Below, in pieces: positions 1 through 8,191 of a DNA stretch of 16,193 nt. Origin of the DNA: Christensenella sp. UBA1782 (lineage in GTDB: Bacteria; Bacillota; Clostridia; Christensenellales; DTU072); contig DCGI01000007.1 of the NCBI GenBank assembly GCA_002315475.1, positions 1 through 16,193 on the forward strand, in the 5' to 3' direction. The notes under the pieces were generated by a model that did not search any database, was not told where the DNA came from, and saw only the letters and a list, made by a program, of their open reading frames with translations. The translations under genes were made by a program, and so were the position numbers. Position 1 is the first letter of the stretch. Each line of letters begins with the position of its first letter.

Positions 1-31
1 GGCAGCGGTGGTGTCCTGCAGGACAGGGCTG

Positions 32-1474
32 ATGGTGGCACGAGGGAAGAAAGCCGATGAACGGGAAATTATTTTAACCATATTAAAAATAGAGGAGATT
101 CTTGCGGCTCGTGAGAAGTATGACTGTTTGGCAAAGTATAATACCGGAGAAATCGTCCATAAGAAGCAGATGGCGTTTCACAAGTGTTTGAAGAGAAACC
201 GTTGGGTTTTCGGAGGAAACCGTTGCGGTAAGACGGAGTGCGGTGCGGTGGAAGCCGTTTGGATGGCGAGAGGAAATCATCCGTACCGAAAAAATCGCGA
301 TAACGTTTTCGGATGGGTGGTCAGCGTTTCGTACGAGGTGCAGCGGGACGTGGCGCAAAGTAAGATATTGCATTATCTCAATCCCGAGTGGATAGAAGAA
401 ATCGTGATGGTCAAGGGCAGTAAAGGATGTCCCGAAAGCGGCGTTATCGACACTATAGTGGTGCGGAACGTATTCGGCGGGCTTTCCAAAATCGGTTTCA
501 AATCCGCCGATCAAGGGCGAGAAAAGTTTCAGGGTGCCAGTTTGGATTTCGTATGGTTCGATGAAGAACCGCCGCAAGATATTTATGAAGAATGTAGAAT
601 GAGGGTGATGGACAGAAAAGGAGAGTTATTCGGAACGATGACGCCGTTATCCGGTAGGACGTGGGTATACGAAGATATCTATTTGAACCGCTTTGCCAAT
701 CCCGAGATTTGGACGGAACAAATGGAATGGGCGGATAACCCGTATTTGGATGCGGAAGAAATCGAAAACTTATCCAAGAGCATGTCGGAAGAAACGCTGG
801 AATCGAGAAGGTTCGGGCATTTTACGGGAAACGGCGGATTGGTGTATCCCGAGTTCGATGAGTCGGTTCACGTAATCGATCCGTTTGCAATTCCGTTTGA
901 ATGGCAAGACTGCATCAGCATTGATCCCGGTTTACGAAATCCCCTTAGTGCCCATTTCTACTGCAGAGACTTTGACGGAAACGTTTACGTCGTTGCCGAG
1001 CATTACGCCCGAGAGAAAGATATAGACTATCATGCCGACACCATTCGAAGGATTGCCGATAGCTTAGGATGGCATCGAAATACGGCAGGACAGATAGAGG
1101 CATTGATAGACAGTGCGGCGGGACAAAAAACGCTGGCGTCTTCTAAGAGTGTGGCAGAGCTGTTTTATGAGAGAGGTATCGCCGTCAACTGTCACGTAAA
1201 TAAAGATATGTTCAGCGGAATCCAGACGGTAAAAACGAGATTCGCACAGCGACCGGCAAGCATCTTCATATTTCGGAATTGCGTAGAGATGATTCGCGAA
1301 ATCAAGGGGTACACGTGGGGAAAAAACGATTTACCGGTCAAAGAAGACGATCACAGTATGGACGAATTGCGATACTATCTGATGAGCAGGCAACCAAAGA
1401 CAAGCAAGAAAAAAGAATCGAGTTTGATGGAGGAAAACTTGCAGAAATTGATGCGAAAAGTCAAAAGGGGGTGA
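32..1474 (+). CDS. terL: Phage terminase large subunit (DNA-packaging ATPase/nuclease)
   Basis: Motor that pumps phage DNA into the prohead and cuts it to length. An N-terminal ATPase domain shows a Walker A motif GGNRCGKT (residues about 61-68) and a Walker B motif LDFVWFDEE (about 171-179). The C-terminal RNase H-like nuclease domain begins with SIDPG, whose Asp298 is the likely first metal ligand. About 480 residues is normal for the family. ATG 32 was chosen because a TGA in another frame overlaps it as TGATG, a typical coupled start. The frame is open to the window edge and GTG 8 or a start upstream is possible, so the N-terminus is uncertain. The 3' end overlaps the next gene by 4 bases. 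A small terminase gene would be expected just upstream, outside the window. Confidence 0.9.
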   Translation: MVARGKKADEREIILTILKIEEILAAREKYDCLAKYNTGEIVHKKQMAFHKCLKRNRWVFGGNRCGKTECGAVEAVWMARGNHPYRKNRDNVFGWVVSVSYEVQRDVAQSKILHYLNPEWIEEIVMVKGSKGCPESGVIDTIVVRNVFGGLSKIGFKSADQGREKFQGASLDFVWFDEEPPQDIYEECRMRVMDRKGELFGTMTPLSGRTWVYEDIYLNRFANPEIWTEQMEWADNPYLDAEEIENLSKSMSEETLESRRFGHFTGNGGLVYPEFDESVHVIDPFAIPFEWQDCISIDPGLRNPLSAHFYCRDFDGNVYVVAEHYAREKDIDYHADTIRRIADSLGWHRNTAGQIEALIDSAAGQKTLASSKSVAELFYERGIAVNCHVNKDMFSGIQTVKTRFAQRPASIFIFRNCVEMIREIKGYTWGKNDLPVKEDDHSMDELRYYLMSRQPKTSKKKESSLMEENLQKLMRKVKRG

Positions 1475-1737
1475 GAAAAACGATTGAGATACTTTACAAG
1501 AAAGCCAAAGGGTACGACGTGGAAGAGGTGACGGGAGAATACACCGTCGACGAAAACGGAAACAGGCAATTGGTGAAGGAGAAAAGGACAAAGAAGCATA
1601 TCCCTCCCGACCTTGCCGCCATTAAGGCATATATGGAGATTAAGGATGCCGAATTGCTTAAAATGGGAACCGAAGAACTTATTAAAGAAAAAGAGAGATT
1701 GCTTCAAGAATTAAAAAAAGCGGAGGAAAGAAAATGA
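1471..1737 (+). CDS. Small phage protein resembling the C-terminal part of small terminase subunits
   Basis: An 88-residue protein if it starts at GTG 1471, which overlaps the terminase stop (GTGA). The middle (ALGY-like KKAKGYDVEEVTGEY, then a charged stretch, then HIPPDLAAIKAYMEI) recalls the segment after the helix-turn-helix in many phage small terminase subunits (GY.yeE...VpPDttA..fwLkn). No DNA-binding helix-turn-helix is present. The last 25 residues are Lys/Glu/Leu-rich and probably helical or coiled coil. The gene lies between the large terminase and portal genes, and its TGA overlaps the portal ATG. The start is weakly supported: a G-run directly abuts GTG 1471, and no better in-frame start exists before residue 60. 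The family resemblance is from memory and needs a profile search. Confidence 0.6.
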   Translation: MRKTIEILYKKAKGYDVEEVTGEYTVDENGNRQLVKEKRTKKHIPPDLAAIKAYMEIKDAELLKMGTEELIKEKERLLQELKKAEERK

Positions 1738-3593
1738 ATCAAAACAGTATCGATCCCAGAGTACAGTGGGTGAGAGAGGATTTCAAGCAGCGTGTAAAAG
1801 CGAGAGAAAGTTTGGAAAAAACGTGGATCCTAAACTTCAATTTCTATGCGGGAAATCAACAGTCGGAAGTATTGCCCACCGGAGAAATCACCGAAGCAAA
1901 CAAGCGATACTATTGGCAGGAAAACGAGGTGTACAATCATATCGCACCTATCATAGAGGCTCGGTTATCCAAGTTCTCCAACATTCGGGCGTCGGTCAGC
2001 GTAGCACCGTCCACGACCGACAGTTGCGACGTTGAAACGGCGAAGTTCTCCACCAAACTGTTGCGGAGTGTGGAGGAAGAAAACCGTTTTCGAGAAGGGG
2101 TTTCCGAAGCGACCTTTTGGGCGGAATTGACGGGGACGGCGTTTTATAAGGTGATTTGGTCGCCGACAAAGGGAAGATGCTTGCTCCCCGAGGAGGGATT
2201 ATACGAAGGGGACGTCGATATTGTCGTTTGTCCGCCTTACGAGATATATCCCGACTCTTTGACGGCGGGGGACGTCGATCAGTGTCGCAGCATTATTCAC
2301 GCAAAGGCGTATCCCGTTTCGGTCGTCGAGGACGTTTGGGGTGTTAAACCGACGCCGGAAAGTCCGACGGTATTCAGTTTCGACAGCATCAGTATAGGCG
2401 GCGGTGTCAATCAAAAAGGAAGGAATAAAAAAGTATGTTCGTCGGAAGTGGACGGGTACGTAACCGTTTTGGAGCGGTATTCTTTACCGGACGGGGAAAA
2501 TCCGGAAGGCAGATTGATTATCGTGGCGGGGGACAAGCTTTTATATGACGGTATTCTACCCTTTCGAGTGGGGGAAAATCGGGAAAGAGCTTTACCCTTC
2601 GTGCGGCAGGCGTGTATATCGCAACCGGCTTCTTTTTTCGGAACAAGCATCATCGAAAGAATGATTCCCGTACAACGTGCCTATAACGCCGTTAAAAACA
2701 GAAAACACGAGTTCTTTACCAGAATGTGTGCCGGTGTGTTGATTGCCGAAGAAGGGAGCATAGATTTGGATGAATTGGAAGAAAACGGAATCGAGCCCGG
2801 AAAAGTTATCGTTTATCGGCAGGGAAGCAACGAGCCGAAGATGGAAAACTGGGGTGCGGTGCCGCCCGAGTTTGCCGAAGAGGAAGACAGATTACTCAGT
2901 GAATTCGTATCTATCAGCGGCGTCAGTGACTTTTTGATTTCATCGGGGTTTACCTCCAACAACGTATCCGGTGTCGCTTTGAACTTGATTATCGAACAGG
3001 ACAGCAGTCGTTTATCCATTACGACCGACAATATCCGTAACGCCGCCAAAGGGGTAGCGAAGATGATATTACGCTTATATAAACAGTACGCCGGTGAGAA
3101 ACGCCTCAAACGTATCTACGGTGAAAACGGACTTCCCGAGAGAGCTTATTTTTCGGCGAATGAAATCTCCTGCGACGACGTTACGTTTGACGTTTCGGAA
3201 GAGTCGGTCAACAGCGCGGAAAAAAGAAAGCAGATTGTGCGGGAGTTGTTCTCGATGGGACTTCTGTCCGATAAAGACGGCAAGCTGAATGATTCTTCTA
3301 AAGTAAAAATGATAGAAATGTTGGGATTGGGCAACTGGGAGAGCGCAATCACCGAAGAAGAATTACAGAGAAAGAAAGCCATGCGTGAAAACATATTCTG
3401 CGACGAAAAGGCTCCCGAAATAAGCGAAATAGATAACCATTCTATTCATATAAGCGAACATACCAAACGTCTTTTGGAAGATAACGGGGAGCTGAACGAA
3501 GAAACGAAAAGAAGGCTCATGGAACACATCAGGATGCACAAAGACGGCTTGGAAAAACAAAACGACAATACGGGTAAAACCGAAAACAAGTAA
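1734..3593 (+). CDS. Phage portal protein
   Basis: Forms the dodecameric ring at one capsid vertex through which DNA is packaged and to which tail parts attach. At 619 residues it is in the range of P22-type and podovirus portals, longer than siphovirus ones. The N-terminal half is typical: a helical start rich in charge (RVQWVREDFKQRVKARES), then NFYAGNQQ, NEVYNHIAPIIEARLSKF and a segment on membrane-like beta structure (VVCPPYEIYPDS). The central part has YNAVKNRKHEFF, and the end is highly charged and helical (the barrel-like C-terminus of this class). A good ribosome binding site (GGAGGAAAG) precedes ATG 1734. The position between terminase and scaffold/capsid supports the call. No frameshift or truncation is seen. 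Confidence 0.88.
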   Translation: MNQNSIDPRVQWVREDFKQRVKARESLEKTWILNFNFYAGNQQSEVLPTGEITEANKRYYWQENEVYNHIAPIIEARLSKFSNIRASVSVAPSTTDSCDVETAKFSTKLLRSVEEENRFREGVSEATFWAELTGTAFYKVIWSPTKGRCLLPEEGLYEGDVDIVVCPPYEIYPDSLTAGDVDQCRSIIHAKAYPVSVVEDVWGVKPTPESPTVFSFDSISIGGGVNQKGRNKKVCSSEVDGYVTVLERYSLPDGENPEGRLIIVAGDKLLYDGILPFRVGENRERALPFVRQACISQPASFFGTSIIERMIPVQRAYNAVKNRKHEFFTRMCAGVLIAEEGSIDLDELEENGIEPGKVIVYRQGSNEPKMENWGAVPPEFAEEEDRLLSEFVSISGVSDFLISSGFTSNNVSGVALNLIIEQDSSRLSITTDNIRNAAKGVAKMILRLYKQYAGEKRLKRIYGENGLPERAYFSANEISCDDVTFDVSEESVNSAEKRKQIVRELFSMGLLSDKDGKLNDSSKVKMIEMLGLGNWESAITEEELQRKKAMRENIFCDEKAPEISEIDNHSIHISEHTKRLLEDNGELNEETKRRLMEHIRMHKDGLEKQNDNTGKTENK

Positions 3594-3608
3594 AAAGGAG
3601 TTAAAAGT

Positions 3609-4154
3609 ATGGAAGAAGAAAAAGTTTCAGTCCTTCCCGACGAAGTCGACAAGAAGGAAGAAATCTCTTATGGCAAGTTTAATTCTGCCGAAGAATTGCT
3701 GAAGGCGTATAGTGCCTTAGAGAGCGAGTTTACGAAGCGCAGTCAACGATTACGAGAGTTGGAAGCACAAAGCACGCAAAGTGCAAAAGAGAAGGAAATC
3801 GAAAGTTTCGTGCAGAGATTTCCCGTAGTCGAAAGATTTGCCGACGAGTTCAGTGCCGAGTTAGCCGGAACCGCAGGGGCGGAGCAGGAAATGGAAAGGG
3901 CTTTAATCAACGTACTGTCCAGAAAGGTAAAGACTGCCGACGAAATGGCGCAAGACGAAGGAGTGATTCGGAGGGTACTCGGTGAAGAGGAAAACAGGGA
4001 AATCGTCATCAACGGTTATTTAGATCGTATTCGAGAAAACGAAATCCCGCCCGTTCTCACGAAGGGGGGTGCTATCCCCGTTACGCCGACCTATCGAGCG
4101 AAGAGTATTCACGAAGCCGGTGAAATAGCAAAAAAAATTTTAGAAAGGATTTAA
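3609..4154 (+). CDS. Phage scaffold-type head assembly protein
   Basis: A 181-residue, very acidic and helical protein with no cysteine. The motif KFNSAEELLKAYSALESEF, followed by a coiled-coil stretch (TKRSQRLRELEAQ), is typical of phage scaffolding proteins, which fill the prohead and guide capsid assembly before leaving it. The C-terminal end is basic and helical (SIHEAGEIAKKILERI), the part that usually contacts the coat protein. The place between portal and major capsid genes is the canonical one. AAGGAG lies 10 bases ahead of ATG 3609. No protease motif is seen, so this is a plain scaffold rather than a protease-scaffold fusion. Confidence 0.8.
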   Translation: MEEEKVSVLPDEVDKKEEISYGKFNSAEELLKAYSALESEFTKRSQRLRELEAQSTQSAKEKEIESFVQRFPVVERFADEFSAELAGTAGAEQEMERALINVLSRKVKTADEMAQDEGVIRRVLGEEENREIVINGYLDRIRENEIPPVLTKGGAIPVTPTYRAKSIHEAGEIAKKILERI

Positions 4155-4158
4155 GAAC

Positions 4159-5505
4159 ATGATTACATTAACCAATGCAGACAAAATTTTACGTTCGGTG
4201 TACTTGGATGCGATTTGTGAAGAAATCAGAACCAATACGTCACCGTTCTTATCTCGTATTGAAAATACGAGCGAGTACTTACAGGGGAAAGAAATGATCG
4301 TTCCTTGCCGTACGGGTATCAACGGGGGGATCGCATGTATGTCGGAAACCGCCAATCTTCCCGAAGCGGGGAATCCGTCTTATCTTTTGTTTAAGGCGTC
4401 CCTTTGCAACATTTACGGTAATTTGGAATTGACCGACAAGGTGCTTCGCGTAGCGCAAGGCAATCCCGCTTCTGCCATCAACGTACTGAACAGTGAAATG
4501 GATATTATGCTGAAATCGGCAAAATTCCAATTAAGCCGTATGCTTTTCCAAAACGGAAAAGGTATATTGTGCCGTTTTGATACCCATGCCGTCGCCAACC
4601 CGAATATGCTTTCGGTCGACAGCACCAAAAACTTGGCGGAGGGTATGATCGTCGATATTTTGAACGCAACCGGCGTCAAGATGTCGGGCGGCTATACCAT
4701 AACGGCAATCAACAGATCGGCGGGAACCGTATCGATTTATCCGTCCACCAGCGACTATACCGGTGATTATATGTTGACGATACAAGGTAGCTATAATAAC
4801 GAAATCTACGGTATACCGTATCTTTTCGATTCTTCGCTTACCACTTTGTACGGAAACGTCCGTGCTGCTATTCCCAATATTCTCCCTCGTACGTATTCTT
4901 TCGGCGACGTGACCAACGATAACATTCAGGAAATATTGGATAACACCGAAGAATTCGGAGGTTCGCAACCCAACTTGCTTATCGCTTCCTACGCGGCGCG
5001 TAGAGCTTATCTCGAGTATTTGAGAACGAACTGTTTGAACGTCAACCATCAACAGATCGAAGCGGGCTTCTCGTCCATTACCTTCAACGGAATCCCGTTG
5101 TACGTGGAAAAATTTGCTCCGGACGATTCGGTATTCTTCGTCAACACCAACGACTTCAAGATGATTCAATTAAACGATTGGAGCTGGGTGGAAGGAAACA
5201 CCAACAACATTCTGAACCCGATCAGCGGAAAAGCGGCATATTATGCTACCCTCGTGAAGTATTGCAACATTATGTGCATACGTCCGATGGCGCAAGCTAA
5301 GTTGTATTTGGATCCGTCGTTGCAACAAAGCTCGAGCGGTAGCGGTTCCACGACCGGCAGCGGTTCTACGAGCGGCAGCGGAACTACGAGCGGAGGCACC
5401 GGAACGACAACCGGTAGCGGAACGACCGGAGGCACCAATACGGGTGACAGCTCGCAAGGTACGACCGATTTACCCGAAACCCCCGCACCCGGCGGCGGTA
5501 ACTAA
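4159..5505 (+). CDS. Phage major capsid protein with Gly/Ser/Thr-rich C-terminal tail
   Basis: Main shell protein, probably HK97-fold. The core (residues 1 to about 390) starts with the helix-rich N-arm (TNADKILRSVYLDAICEEI, then NTSPFLSRIENTSEYLQGKE). It continues through the long helix (PASAINVLNSEMDIMLKSAK) and ends with the usual capsid-class segment on the C-terminal side (NGIPLYVEKFAPDDSVFFVN, then ISGKAAYYATLVKY). From about residue 391 to 448 the protein turns into a low-complexity tail built on GSGSTT/GSGTTS units and ends in a Pro/Gly-rich stretch. That tail is not part of the fold and is probably disordered and exposed. A modest AGGA lies ahead of ATG 4159, 4 bases after the scaffold stop, so the two are probably translated together. 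Confidence 0.87.
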   Translation: MITLTNADKILRSVYLDAICEEIRTNTSPFLSRIENTSEYLQGKEMIVPCRTGINGGIACMSETANLPEAGNPSYLLFKASLCNIYGNLELTDKVLRVAQGNPASAINVLNSEMDIMLKSAKFQLSRMLFQNGKGILCRFDTHAVANPNMLSVDSTKNLAEGMIVDILNATGVKMSGGYTITAINRSAGTVSIYPSTSDYTGDYMLTIQGSYNNEIYGIPYLFDSSLTTLYGNVRAAIPNILPRTYSFGDVTNDNIQEILDNTEEFGGSQPNLLIASYAARRAYLEYLRTNCLNVNHQQIEAGFSSITFNGIPLYVEKFAPDDSVFFVNTNDFKMIQLNDWSWVEGNTNNILNPISGKAAYYATLVKYCNIMCIRPMAQAKLYLDPSLQQSSSGSGSTTGSGSTSGSGTTSGGTGTTTGSGTTGGTNTGDSSQGTTDLPETPAPGGGN

Positions 5506-5525
5506 TCACTAAAAGGGAGACGCAG

Positions 5526-5846
5526 ATGAGAATAAAAATTACGAACGACCTCTATGACATTGCGACGAGAATCAAGGAAATAGACGAGGAATACGAAATT
5601 TTCTTCGATACCGATTTGCAGAAATTTACCCTTTGGGGAAAAGGCATACAACAGCTTGTTTTTCCTTTCGAAGGGTTGGATTGCAGAGCTTTGCGGTATG
5701 CGGAGGAAACGAGGGTGCGCTATCTTGACGAAATCATCGCAAAGATGGATAAAGAAAAGGAGGAGTACGATCGAAAAAGGCTCAAAACGGCACAGGACAA
5801 AGTGGAAGATGAGTTTTCTCGCCGTCTGCGTCTTTCTAAGATATAG
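5526..5846 (+). CDS. Small phage protein of unknown function
   Basis: 106 residues with an AAAGGGAG ribosome binding site. The N-terminal half looks like a compact alpha/beta unit (MRIKITNDLYDIATRIKEID, EIFFDTDLQKFTLW, QLVFPFEGLDCRALRYAEET). The C-terminal half is a long charged helix (RVRYLDEIIAKMDKEKEEYD and on), probably coiled coil. I recall small proteins of this shape, with a beta strand pattern followed by LDxR...YxxxTRxxRLDEII, in clostridial and lactococcal phages directly after the capsid gene. No function is known to me. The position suggests a head or neck role, or a minor virion protein. Confidence 0.75.
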   Translation: MRIKITNDLYDIATRIKEIDEEYEIFFDTDLQKFTLWGKGIQQLVFPFEGLDCRALRYAEETRVRYLDEIIAKMDKEKEEYDRKRLKTAQDKVEDEFSRRLRLSKI

Positions 5847-5855
5847 GAGGCAAAA

Positions 5856-6383
5856 ATGACGACAAAAAATATATTGGAAAAAGCTGCTTCCCTTTTGGAA
5901 TTGACGGTGAATTTTACGACGGTAAACGCCACGAGTGCACGTTTTTTATCGTGCGGCGAACTGATTTTGAACGAATTGACCTCACAATATACGGACTTAA
6001 AAAAGACCGAAACGGTTTTTCAGGAAGGGGAAGTACTATATAGTTCCCTTTCCAAAGGACCGGTTCTCAGAATTCTTTCGGTCAAGCAAAACGGCAGGAA
6101 GGTGAAATTTCGAGAGGGGACGACGAGTTTCGAAGTATCTTGTAAGGGGCAGGCGGAAGTGACGTATTCCTATTGTATCAAAGACGTAACGTTGACGACG
6201 AATATCGAGTTGCCGCCGCGTTTTACCGACGATTTGTTGGCACTCGGCGTGGCTGCGGAATATTGTTACAGAACGGGGTTTAACGACGGCGCGCAAAAAT
6301 ACGGAGAACGTTATACGACCGCTTTGCAAAACGTCGTCGGATGTAAAAAAACCGTCGTGTTGTCGGCAAGGAGATATTTATGA
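5856..6383 (+). CDS. Head-tail connector/adaptor-like protein
   Basis: 175 residues. The N-terminus is a short helical segment (TTKNILEKAASLLELTVNF) followed by CGELILNELTSQYTDLKKTE. The middle is beta-rich. Near the end is ELPPRFTDDLLALGVAAEYC with a following YRTGFNDGAQKYGERYTTAL, a pattern usual in gp6/gp4-type head completion proteins: a beta hairpin hook, then a helix pair closing the portal. Such proteins form the ring between portal and tail hub. Ribosome binding site AGGAGG at 5845-5850; the 3' end overlaps the next gene by 4 bases (ATGA), as expected for partners in one complex. Assignment rests on shape and position only. Confidence 0.65.
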   Translation: MTTKNILEKAASLLELTVNFTTVNATSARFLSCGELILNELTSQYTDLKKTETVFQEGEVLYSSLSKGPVLRILSVKQNGRKVKFREGTTSFEVSCKGQAEVTYSYCIKDVTLTTNIELPPRFTDDLLALGVAAEYCYRTGFNDGAQKYGERYTTALQNVVGCKKTVVLSARRYL

Positions 6384-7846
6384 GTTATTACCGTTCCGCT
6401 ACGTATTCGGAGAATAAGCGTTATTGCTATAAAATCGAGTCCTATGCGGGATTCGATGCGGCAAGCCAAGAAGACGGTATGCCACTCAATTATGCACCGT
6501 ACGGATATAATATCCGCATCGCGAACGGTTGCTTAACCGAAGGCTACGGCGTCGGTTACGCAACCGTAGGCGGGCATCGGATTCCGTCCACCCTGTCGGG
6601 GGGAATCGGAATCAAAAAGCTCTTTTTATATAAGAGATTTGACCGCACCTCGGGGGTGCGGGATGACCGCCTTATCGTACTCGGCGATACGGGAGAAATC
6701 TATCAAGCAAACCTCTCTACCGCATCCTCGTTTGCGTCCGTCGACGCCCAAGTCAGCAGTATGAACGTGACGTTTTTGAATTGCGAATATCAAAATAAAG
6801 ATTACCTCTTTATCAGCAGCGATCGGGGAGAAATCATCTTGTATGACGGGACTACGGCGACGACCTATACCGATAAACCTTATTTGACCGATGCTTGCGT
6901 ATATAATAATCGAATTTATGCGGTGGCGGGTAGCGGGAAAAACGCTTTGCTCTACAGTGGCGTATGGAATCCGACTTCGTGGGGAGATAACGATAAAATA
7001 TCCTTCCCCGACGAAGGAGGAAAACTCCTGAAAGTATTGGTTCTGAAAGACAATCTCTTTATATTTCGGGAACGTTCCGTCTACCGTTTTACAGCCTATC
7101 AAGGGAGCAGTGGGTATTCTTTAACGCAGGTTTTGGTAACCGAAACGCCTATTTATGCCAATAGCGCCACCGTATGCGGAAGTATGTTGTACGTGGCTAC
7201 GGGAGAAGGATTTTTCCGCTATAACGGATCGACTTTCGAGCGTTGTTGGCAGAGTTTGTTTCCTCTTATCGACGATTTATCCGGTTGTGCGGCAAAGAGT
7301 TTTCGCGGAAGATATTTTCTCGCTTGTCGCATGAAGACGGAAGGCGAAACGGTGGGCGACGAAGGACGGCTGGTACAGAATAACGCCGTTTTGGGAATCG
7401 TCGACGAAAAGGACGTGAGCGTATTACGGGGGACGGACGTATGCGGTTTTGTTCCGGTAACGTATAACGACGATTCGGCTCTGTTTTTACAGTTTACGTA
7501 CGGTTATAAAATGTACGATATCGGGATGCTTGACGAAAGCGGAAAACTGTTTTCCGCATCTTTACAAAAGAAGTGGAGAAGTCCCGTCAGTTGCTTATCG
7601 CATCTGCAATACGGAAAAAGGTTGCGAAAGATTTTTCTGCGACCGAGCGGAAACGTGACGCTGCAAGTCATTTTGGACGATACATACGAGTTTCAACTCG
7701 GTAACGGAGGAAGCGTTCAGGCGGTTTTCGTCAACAAGAAAGCCGATGCGGTCGGTTTGGTCTTGACGTCAACGGCGGCTTCCTTTCGTCCCGGTTCTAT
7801 AGAAATGGAGTTCGAACTGCCGGAAAGGAGTATATATGACAAATAA
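6380..7846 (+). CDS. Beta-propeller-like tail hub / packaged-DNA stabilisation protein (P22 gp10-like)
   Basis: 488 residues of repeated beta-blades: GDTGEIYQANL, YKDYLF-like KDYLFISSDRGEIILYDGTT, ACVYNNRIYAVAGSGKNALL, VLKDNLFIFRERSVYRFTAY, VCGSMLYVATGEGFFRYNGS. This pattern of a reading followed by a labelled value is typical of phage propeller hubs such as P22 gp10, which closes the portal after packaging. The C-terminal 150 residues lack clear blades and may bind the next tail part or the spike. It starts on ATG 6380 inside the end of the connector gene, after AAGGAG. I see no glycan lyase or hydrolase motif, so it is not obviously a tailspike. The gene also carries a hairpin that resembles the CRISPR repeat (see 6643-6661). 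Confidence 0.65.
   Translation: MSYYRSATYSENKRYCYKIESYAGFDAASQEDGMPLNYAPYGYNIRIANGCLTEGYGVGYATVGGHRIPSTLSGGIGIKKLFLYKRFDRTSGVRDDRLIVLGDTGEIYQANLSTASSFASVDAQVSSMNVTFLNCEYQNKDYLFISSDRGEIILYDGTTATTYTDKPYLTDACVYNNRIYAVAGSGKNALLYSGVWNPTSWGDNDKISFPDEGGKLLKVLVLKDNLFIFRERSVYRFTAYQGSSGYSLTQVLVTETPIYANSATVCGSMLYVATGEGFFRYNGSTFERCWQSLFPLIDDLSGCAAKSFRGRYFLACRMKTEGETVGDEGRLVQNNAVLGIVDEKDVSVLRGTDVCGFVPVTYNDDSALFLQFTYGYKMYDIGMLDESGKLFSASLQKKWRSPVSCLSHLQYGKRLRKIFLRPSGNVTLQVILDDTYEFQLGNGGSVQAVFVNKKADAVGLVLTSTAASFRPGSIEMEFELPERSIYDK
6643..6661 (+). other. Hairpin in the tail hub gene resembling the CRISPR repeat
   Basis: CCGCACC (6643-6649) pairs with GGTGCGG (6655-6661) over a 5-base loop. The right side reads GGGGTGCG-GGAT-GA, which matches the repeat end (GGGGTGCG, T, GGAT, T, GA) if two single-base gaps are allowed. 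The stem CGCACC/GGTGCG is the same as in the repeat at 16161. It lies inside codons (R-T-S-G-V-R-D-D), so coding chance is a real alternative. Confidence 0.4.
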
Positions 7847-7928
7847 CGAAATCGAAGATAAATTGAATGAAATCATTGCCCGTGTGGTGGCACTTTGCGA
7901 AAAGATAGATGCCTTGCTCGGGGAATAA
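7836..7928 (+). CDS. 30-residue small protein in the phage late operon
   Basis: A short ORF starting at ATG 7836 with a very good ribosome binding site (AAAGGAG, about 5 bases before it). It overlaps the end of the hub gene by 11 bases and stops 11 bases before the holin start. The product begins MTNNEIEDKLNEII and ends CEKIDALLGE: an acidic amphipathic helix with regular Ile/Leu spacing, no membrane segment. Small helical ORFs at this place are common in phages and may be accessory virion or lysis factors, but no function can be assigned. The ribosome binding site and tight packing are the only support. Confidence 0.6.
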   Translation: MTNNEIEDKLNEIIARVVALCEKIDALLGE

Positions 7929-7939
7929 AAGGAGAGAAC

Positions 7940-8191
7940 ATGTGGGATCAACTGTTAGAAATGGCGACGGAATCGGGAATATGGGCGGTTTTGTTCGTGG
8001 TGCTGTTTTATAAGCAAATCAAAGAAAGCAAAACGAGAGAAGAAAAGTATCAAACGACGATAGAATCTCTCGCCGATAAGCTGAAAATGGTTGCCGAAAT
8101 CAAGACGGACGTCGAAGATATCAAAAATGCGCTGACGGGCAAAAGCGAACCGCTTTTGGACGAACCGAAGTCGGAAGACAAGAAAAACTAA
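7940..8191 (+). CDS. Holin-like membrane protein (BhlA/UviB type)
   Basis: 83 residues. A single hydrophobic segment (residues about 11-25, ESGIWAVLFVVLFYKQI) is followed by a long charged coiled-coil tail (KTREEKYQTTIESLADKL, VAEIKTDVEDIKNALT). This layout, with an N-terminal helix then WAVLFV..LFY..K.S..REEKYQ, matches the BhlA/UviB family of holin or bacteriocin-linked membrane proteins, which let an endolysin pass the cytoplasmic membrane. GGAGAG sits 4 bases ahead of ATG 7940. An upstream in-frame start at 7895 has no ribosome binding site and overlaps the 30-residue gene. It is the last gene before the terminator. No endolysin lies beside it in this window. Confidence 0.8.
   Translation: MWDQLLEMATESGIWAVLFVVLFYKQIKESKTREEKYQTTIESLADKLKMVAEIKTDVEDIKNALTGKSEPLLDEPKSEDKKN

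Noticed and set aside
83..577. 164-residue - strand frame opposite terL
   Set aside because: Antisense shadow over the ATPase motifs of the terminase; no ribosome binding site and no recognisable domain.
4531..5169. 212-residue open frame on the - strand opposite the capsid gene
   Set aside because: It is the mirror of the capsid gene's codon bias; no start context, no known motif, and it lies wholly inside a well-supported gene.
7895..7939. Earlier holin start
   Set aside because: Lacks a ribosome binding site and adds a basic stretch not seen in this holin type; ATG 7940 has GGAGAG before it.
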